NCBI GenBank assembly: GCA_902790905.1
Contig: CADATO010000003.1
Location: 1 to 64,000 of the forward strand
DNA from: an uncultured Eubacteriales bacterium
Lineage (GTDB): Bacteria; Bacillota; Clostridia; Peptostreptococcales; Anaerovoracaceae
Direction: 5' to 3'
DNA length: 64,000 nucleotides
Shown here: positions 60,654 through 64,000 of the stretch, one piece after another
Numbering within the stretch: position 1 is the first letter of the stretch
Layout of the letters: each line of letters opens with the position of its first letter
Made by a program: the position numbers and the translations under genes
Notes under the pieces: model-generated
What the model saw: the letters and a program-made list of their open reading frames with translations, nothing else
Databases searched by the model: none
What the model was told of the DNA's origin: nothing

Positions 60654-61673
60654 TTAGACGAGGGTGCCCAGGTGTTTCATGGTGCGGATGAGCTGGCTGA
60701 CGTAGCTCATCTCGTTGTCGTACCACGCGACGATGCGGACTTCGTAGATGTGGGTGCCGCACTTTTCGGCCAGGGTCTGGGTCGCGTCGAACAGCGAGCC
60801 GTAGCTGATGCCGATGATGTCGCTGGAGACGAGTTCTTCTTCGGTGTAGCCGAAGGATTCGCTCTGCGCCGCCTTCATGGCTTCGTTGATGCCCTCGACA
60901 CTGACGCTGTCGGTCATGTCTTTGAGGGTCGCGTCCAGGATGGTGATGGAGCCGGACGGCACGGGCACGCGCTGCGCACTGCCGATGAGTTTGCCGTCGA
61001 GTTCCGGGATGACCAGGCCGATCGCCTTGGCTGCGCCGGTAGAATTCGGAACGATGTTGATCGCGCCGGCTCTTGCGCGGCGGAGGTCGCCCTTTCTGTG
61101 CGGGCCGTCGAGGATCATCTGGTCGCCGGTGTAGGCATGGATGGTGGTCATGAAGCCGGTACGGACTTCTCTGTAGTTCGCCAGAACTTTGGCCATCGGG
61201 GCGAGGCAGTTGGTGGTGCAGCTCGCGCCGCTGACGATGTTGTCGTCCTTGGTCAGGGTCTCGTGGTTGACGCCGTAGACGATGGTCGGCAGGTCATTGC
61301 CGGCAGGCGCGGAGATCAGGACCTTCTTGGCGCCCGCGTCGATGTGCGCCTGGGACTTCTCTTTGGACGTGTAGAAGCCGGTGCACTCGAGGACGATGTC
61401 GACGTCGAGTTCCTTCCAGGGCAGGTTCTTTGCATCGGGTTCTTTGTAGATGGGAATGTCGCGGTCGTCGACCTGGATGCTGTCCCCGTCCGAGGAAATG
61501 TCATGGAAATCCGCATAGCGGCCCTGCACAGAGTCATACTTGAGCAGGTGCGCGAGCATCTTCGGATCGGTCAGGTCGTTGATCGCAACGATGTCGATGT
61601 CCTTGTCCTCGTGCATCTTGCGGAAGGCCAGGCGTCCGATGCGGCCGAAGCCGTTGATTGCAACTCTTGTCAT
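60654..61673 (-). CDS. gap: Glyceraldehyde-3-phosphate dehydrogenase
   Basis: 339 residues. NAD-binding [14 protein letters not shown] at the N-terminus, catalytic Cys in [16 protein letters not shown] near 153, and [13 protein letters not shown] at the C-terminus. Key glycolytic enzyme. Start ATG 61673 has GGAGGTGG upstream. It lies 112 nt after a DeoR-type regulator on the same strand; no clear own promoter is seen, so they may be cotranscribed. Confidence 0.97.
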   Translation of the reverse strand: MTRVAINGFGRIGRLAFRKMHEDKDIDIVAINDLTDPKMLAHLLKYDSVQGRYADFHDISSDGDSIQVDDRDIPIYKEPDAKNLPWKELDVDIVLECTGFYTSKEKSQAHIDAGAKKVLISAPAGNDLPTIVYGVNHETLTKDDNIVSGASCTTNCLAPMAKVLANYREVRTGFMTTIHAYTGDQMILDGPHRKGDLRRARAGAINIVPNSTGAAKAIGLVIPELDGKLIGSAQRVPVPSGSITILDATLKDMTDSVSVEGINEAMKAAQSESFGYTEEELVSSDIIGISYGSLFDATQTLAEKCGTHIYEVRIVAWYDNEMSYVSQLIRTMKHLGTLV

Positions 61674-61785
61674 GTTTTCCACCTCCATGGTATAGCAGTG
61701 TTGATTGTGTACGTTTGTTTATTGAGACCGGGTCGTATGCCGTTCGAGGAATCGCTCAGTTTGCGCATTCAGCGCAGCGTTCCCG

Positions 61786-62532
61786 CTAAACGGTCATGAT
61801 GGTCAGGTCGCTGAATGCCCTGCCCGGATCTTTGTCTGTGAGGATGAGCCCGCAGTCCGCGCCGGCGAAGGACACCGGGCCGACTTTGCCGAACTTGGTG
61901 TGGTCCACCAGGATGTAGACGCGGGATGCGTTGTCGACCGCCGCCGCCTTGACCAGGGACTCGTCGATGTCGTTCGTGGTCAGGCCGTGCGCGATGTCGA
62001 TGGCGGTCGCACCGATGAAGCACTTGGTGAAGTTGTATTTGCGGATGTTCTCCACGGTATCGTGCCCGACGATGGACTCGGTCGACGTCTTGACATGCCC
62101 GGCCGTCGTGTAGACGGTCAGCCCGCGCGCGGCGAGCCGGTAGGCGTGCTTGATGCCGTTGGTGACGTAGGTCGCCTTCGCGTTCGTCAGGAAATCGATC
62201 ATCGCGCCGGTCGTGGTGCCCGCGTCGATGAAGACGAGATCGCCGTCCTGCACAAGGGAAGCGGCATACGCGGCGATGCGCTGCTTTTCTTCGGGCAGCA
62301 GGTTGTGCTTGATCGAGATGTCCACGTCGGCCGCCGGGGTGGTGGCTGTCTGCGGGATCGCGATCGCGCCGCCGAACACTCTGCGCAGACGGCCTGCCTT
62401 GTCGAGGGCGGCGATGTCGCGCCGGACAGTCGCATCGCTCACGCCAAGCGCGGGTGCCAGTTCGGTCACCCGTACGGAGTTCTGCTGCTGCAGCTTGTTC
62501 ATGATGGCTTCAAATCGTTCGTATTGGAGCAT
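61786..62532 (-). CDS. DeoR-family transcriptional regulator
   Basis: 248 residues. N-terminal helix-turn-helix (RVTELAPALGVSDATVRRDIAAL) and a C-terminal sugar-phosphate sensing domain (VFIDAGTTTGAMIDFL, HGLTTNDID). Represses or activates sugar genes in response to a phosphorylated sugar. The adjacent gap gene is a reasonable target. Start ATG 62532 opens the family N-terminus (MLQYERFEAIM); the frame before it is Pro-rich and not family-like. Confidence 0.9.
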   Translation of the reverse strand: MLQYERFEAIMNKLQQQNSVRVTELAPALGVSDATVRRDIAALDKAGRLRRVFGGAIAIPQTATTPAADVDISIKHNLLPEEKQRIAAYAASLVQDGDLVFIDAGTTTGAMIDFLTNAKATYVTNGIKHAYRLAARGLTVYTTAGHVKTSTESIVGHDTVENIRKYNFTKCFIGATAIDIAHGLTTNDIDESLVKAAAVDNASRVYILVDHTKFGKVGPVSFAGADCGLILTDKDPGRAFSDLTIMTV

Positions 62533-62607
62533 TTTGAAATACCTGTGAAAGGGGGGCTTGGGGCCTGATGCTGGGCGATTCCACGGAATCGCCAAACGTC
62601 TTCATTT

Positions 62608-62636
62608 ACAATATCATGCAAATTGCGCAAGGTCAA
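62608..62636 (-). promoter_or_regulatory. Promoter of the DeoR-type regulator
   Basis: Minus strand: TTGACC (62636-62631), 17-bp spacer, TATTGT (62613-62608). Confidence 0.65.
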
Positions 62637-62683
62637 TCTAAAATGAACAAAAACGAACATTTGTAGCAAAACACACGCAGATG

Positions 62684-62692
62684 TGATATATT
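62684..62692 (+). promoter_or_regulatory. Extended -10 promoter ahead of a possible small RNA
   Basis: TGATATATT: TG one base before TATATT (62687-62692). No good -35. It is followed 43 nt later by a strong terminator and no gene in between. Confidence 0.45.
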
Positions 62693-62698
62693 GCAGGC

Positions 62699-62770
62699 AG
62701 GTCTTATCCGGCCGGGCCATACGCAGGCAGAAATGCGCAAGGATACAAAACGTGTCCCTGCGCTTTTTTT
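62699..62770 (+). ncRNA. Candidate 70-nt small RNA
   Basis: Between the extended -10 and the terminator lies about 36 nt of G+C-rich sequence, then a terminator hairpin. The unit would be about 70 nt long and has no convincing reading frame. It could equally be a leader whose terminator controls entry into brnT. Confidence 0.4.
62735..62770 (+). terminator. Strong orphan terminator upstream of brnT
   Basis: GCGCA (62735-62739) and GGATAC (62741-62746) pair with GTGTCC (62752-62757) and TGCGC (62759-62763), leaving one mismatched pair, then seven T (62764-62770). No plus-strand gene precedes it. Confidence 0.85.
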
Positions 62771-62808
62771 GTTCTCCGGGTGCAGCGACTTACCGGAAGA
62801 GGAGAGCG

Positions 62809-62837
62809 TTGACAGGAAGGAGGCATAATTATAAAAT
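62809..62837 (+). promoter_or_regulatory. Promoter of brnTA
   Basis: Perfect TTGACA (62809-62814), 17-bp spacer, TAAAAT (62832-62837). The ATG begins 5 nt after the -10, so a leaderless or nearly leaderless mRNA is expected. Confidence 0.75.
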
Positions 62838-62843
62838 AATTAT
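62825..62843. promoter_or_regulatory. Candidate BrnA operator: twin ATAATTAT palindromes
   Basis: Two identical 8-bp palindromes, ATAATTAT at 62825-62832 and 62836-62843, have centres 11 bp apart (one helical turn) and cover the -10 box and start codon. BrnA-type antitoxins repress their own operon, so this is a natural site. Confidence 0.55.
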
Positions 62844-63153
62844 GGGAGACATCAGATTTGAATGGGACCTGAACAAAGCGGAAAGTAATCAGGTCAAACA
62901 CGGCATCTCATTCGAGGAGGCAGTAACGGTGTTCTACGATGACTTTGCCTTGATGTTCGATGATCCCGAACATTCTGTTACGGAGGAACGGTTTATGATC
63001 ATAGGGATGACTTCAGAAGCGAACATATGCGTCGTGAGCCATTGCTATAGAGAGCAGAATGTGATCCGGATCATCTCTGCCAGACGGGCAGCAAGGAAAG
63101 AGCAGGACACGTATTTCAGACACAGAAACAGACGAGGAGGTGGTATTCAATGA
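62842..63153 (+). CDS. brnT: BrnT-family toxin (ribonuclease)
   Basis: 103 residues from ATG 62842. BrnT pattern: FEWDLNKAESNQVKHGISFEEAVTVF at the N-terminus, then ERFMIIGMTSEANICVV and IRIISARRAARKEQ with the conserved Arg-Arg and Glu. BrnT is an RNase that slows translation and growth. AGGAAGGAGG lies 19 nt upstream of the ATG, too far for normal initiation, which with the promoter position suggests a leaderless start. It overlaps brnA by 4 nt. Confidence 0.88.
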   Translation: MGDIRFEWDLNKAESNQVKHGISFEEAVTVFYDDFALMFDDPEHSVTEERFMIIGMTSEANICVVSHCYREQNVIRIISARRAARKEQDTYFRHRNRRGGGIQ

Positions 63154-63380
63154 GAGATGAGTATGACATTGAGAATCTGAATCCGCGTCCCAATCCGTAC
63201 GCGGCGAAGCTGAAGAAGCAGATCACGATCAACATCAACAGCACGACGATCACCTATTTCCGCGAGTTGGCGGAGGAGACCGGCATCCCGTACCAGACGC
63301 TGATCAATCTGTATCTGACCGACTGCGCGCAGAAGAAGCGCAAGATCGATCTGTCCTGGCATTCCGAGGACGAAAAGTAA
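63150..63380 (+). CDS. brnA: BrnA-family antitoxin
   Basis: 76 residues. Basic ribbon-helix-helix segment (KKQITININSTTITYFREL, then TGIPYQTLINLYL) as in CopG/BrnA proteins. Binds BrnT and blocks it, and the complex binds the operon promoter. The ATGA overlap with brnT couples translation. A bidirectional terminator follows. Confidence 0.88.
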   Translation: MRDEYDIENLNPRPNPYAAKLKKQITININSTTITYFRELAEETGIPYQTLINLYLTDCAQKKRKIDLSWHSEDEK

Positions 63381-63401
63381 AGGCTTCGGATTGACTTCAC
63401 T

Positions 63402-63436
63402 AAAAAACCCGGCGGCTGTGATGGCTGCCGGGTTTT
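63402..63436. terminator. Bidirectional terminator after brnTA
   Basis: AAAACCCGGC and GCCGGGTTTT with extra pairs inside, A-run and T-run outside. Lies between brnA and the convergent pyruvate-carboxylase-type gene. Confidence 0.88.
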
Positions 63437-63486
63437 GAGTTGGTTGTGTTGATGTTCTGCGCGATGCGATTCCTTGCGCCGCTGGA

Positions 63487-64000
63487 CTAGTACTGCTGGC
63501 CGGGGATGCCGCCGCTGAAGGCCGGGCGGTCTTCGAACGCTGCGCTGACGACGGACTCGTCCGCGATCTTGATCAGCGTGGTGTGGCCGTTGACCTCGAA
63601 CAGCAGGTCGCGGTAGCCGTTCTCGTCCGGTTCGCGGATCTCGAGCAGGGTGATGGTCAGCTCCTGGTCGTCCGAGACTTTGACCTGGCAGGTCTCACCC
63701 AGAGACAGACCGTAGAAGTAGATATCCGAACCCATTCTCGAGAGGTCGCCGTCCTGCTTGAGGTCGCGCATGTATTCCTCAAATACCTGCGGATACATCG
63801 CGTAGCCGATGATCTCACGGCCGGTGCCGGCAAGACCGAAGTACTTGCGCAGACCGCTCTTGATGTGCTCGAAGTCTTCAGGCGGCAGGACTTCGCCGGG
63901 ACGCACGTCGATCGGCTGGACATCCTTGAGGACGACCTTTCTGAGGTCTTCCGGGAATCCGCCCATCGGCTGGCCCATCATGCCCTGGAAGAAGTCCACG
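63487..64000 (-). CDS. C-terminal part of a pyruvate carboxylase-type enzyme (runs off the window)
   Basis: At least 170 residues; the gene begins right of the window. The visible part matches the end of the carboxyltransferase region and the following linker of pyruvate carboxylase / oxaloacetate decarboxylase alpha: DLRKVVLKDVQPIDVRPGEVLPP, DIYFYGLSLGETCQVKV, ITLLEIREPDENGYRDLLFEVNG. Such enzymes carboxylate pyruvate with biotin. After this segment the usual biotinyl domain (with an MKM lysine motif) should follow, but the protein ends about 25 residues later (GGIPGQQY), so the biotinyl domain is missing or is a separate protein. Confidence 0.75.
   Translation of the reverse strand, partial: VDFFQGMMGQPMGGFPEDLRKVVLKDVQPIDVRPGEVLPPEDFEHIKSGLRKYFGLAGTGREIIGYAMYPQVFEEYMRDLKQDGDLSRMGSDIYFYGLSLGETCQVKVSDDQELTITLLEIREPDENGYRDLLFEVNGHTTLIKIADESVVSAAFEDRPAFSGGIPGQQY

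Noticed and set aside
1-64000. Insertion sequences, prophage, integrase, tRNA or rRNA genes
   Set aside because: None seen on either strand despite the mosaic base composition.

Overview
The window looks like a chromosomal segment of an anaerobic low-to-moderate G+C Bacillota, most likely class Clostridia. The family is not decidable here; a Family XIII/Anaerovoracaceae-like or Lachnospiraceae-like genome are guesses. The evidence is the block rpsF-ssb-rpsR-gdpP-rplI-dnaB, a DnaD-type replication protein, RNase M5, HPr kinase, LtaS-type and LCP proteins, a CIRCE operator, and many sigma-A-type promoters (TTGACA/TATAAT with 16-18 bp spacers). I see no rRNA, tRNA, CRISPR array or transposase.

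Layout. 0.5-0.9 kb: CIRCE-controlled hsp20. 1.1-7.5 kb: a phosphocholine block, with a secreted metallo-beta-lactamase-fold protein carrying choline-binding repeats (Pce-like), a wHTH-LicC-LicA fusion, a BCCT choline/betaine transporter and a second LicC. 7.6-9.95 kb: G+C-rich spacer genes (shikimate-kinase-like protein, sugar nucleotidyltransferase, SDR). 10.0-22.7 kb (+): glycan operon 1 (PglF-type dehydratase, PglE-type aminotransferase, PglC-type initiating transferase, ATP-grasp/HAD fusion, LicD, GT52-like transferase, class V aminotransferase, cytidylyltransferase/Gfo-Idh fusion, Wzy, Wzx). 26.5-22.7 kb (-): two Gfo/Idh oxidoreductases, a CMP-nonulosonate synthetase and a broken acyltransferase. 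26.7-33.7 kb (+): a nearly complete legionaminic-acid-type pathway (LegB, LegC, PtmE, LegH, LegI, LegG) and a second LicD. 33.8-35.0 kb: a Wzz/CpsC-like protein and a terminator.

35.1-49.3 kb is G+C-rich housekeeping DNA: ribosomal proteins, replication, a soluble GdpP, DivIC-like protein, RNase M5, RsmA, LtaS, GNAT, asparaginase and a YczE-like membrane protein. 49.4-57.7 kb returns to lower G+C and is a cell-surface block: DUF3048 protein, L,D-transpeptidase and glucosaminidase (both with long choline-binding repeat arrays), a cohesin-like membrane-anchored protein, an LCP ligase and a second acyltransferase, split at an A_AAA_AAG heptamer. 57.8-64 kb: hprK, a NhaD-like antiporter, gap with a DeoR regulator, a possible small RNA, a BrnTA toxin-antitoxin pair, and the 3' end of a pyruvate-carboxylase-type gene.

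How it fits together. The window can be read as most of a pneumococcus-like phosphocholine surface system in an anaerobe. Choline is imported (BCCT), phosphorylated and activated (LicA/LicC) and transferred (LicD) to a lipid-linked glycan begun with a trideoxy-diamino sugar (PglF/E/C-type) and probably carrying a legionaminic-type nonulosonate. The glycan is flipped, polymerised and ligated to the wall (Wzx, Wzy, LCP). Secreted wall enzymes with choline-binding repeats then dock on it. Pathway assignments come from family resemblance and gene context; the glycan structure itself is inference.
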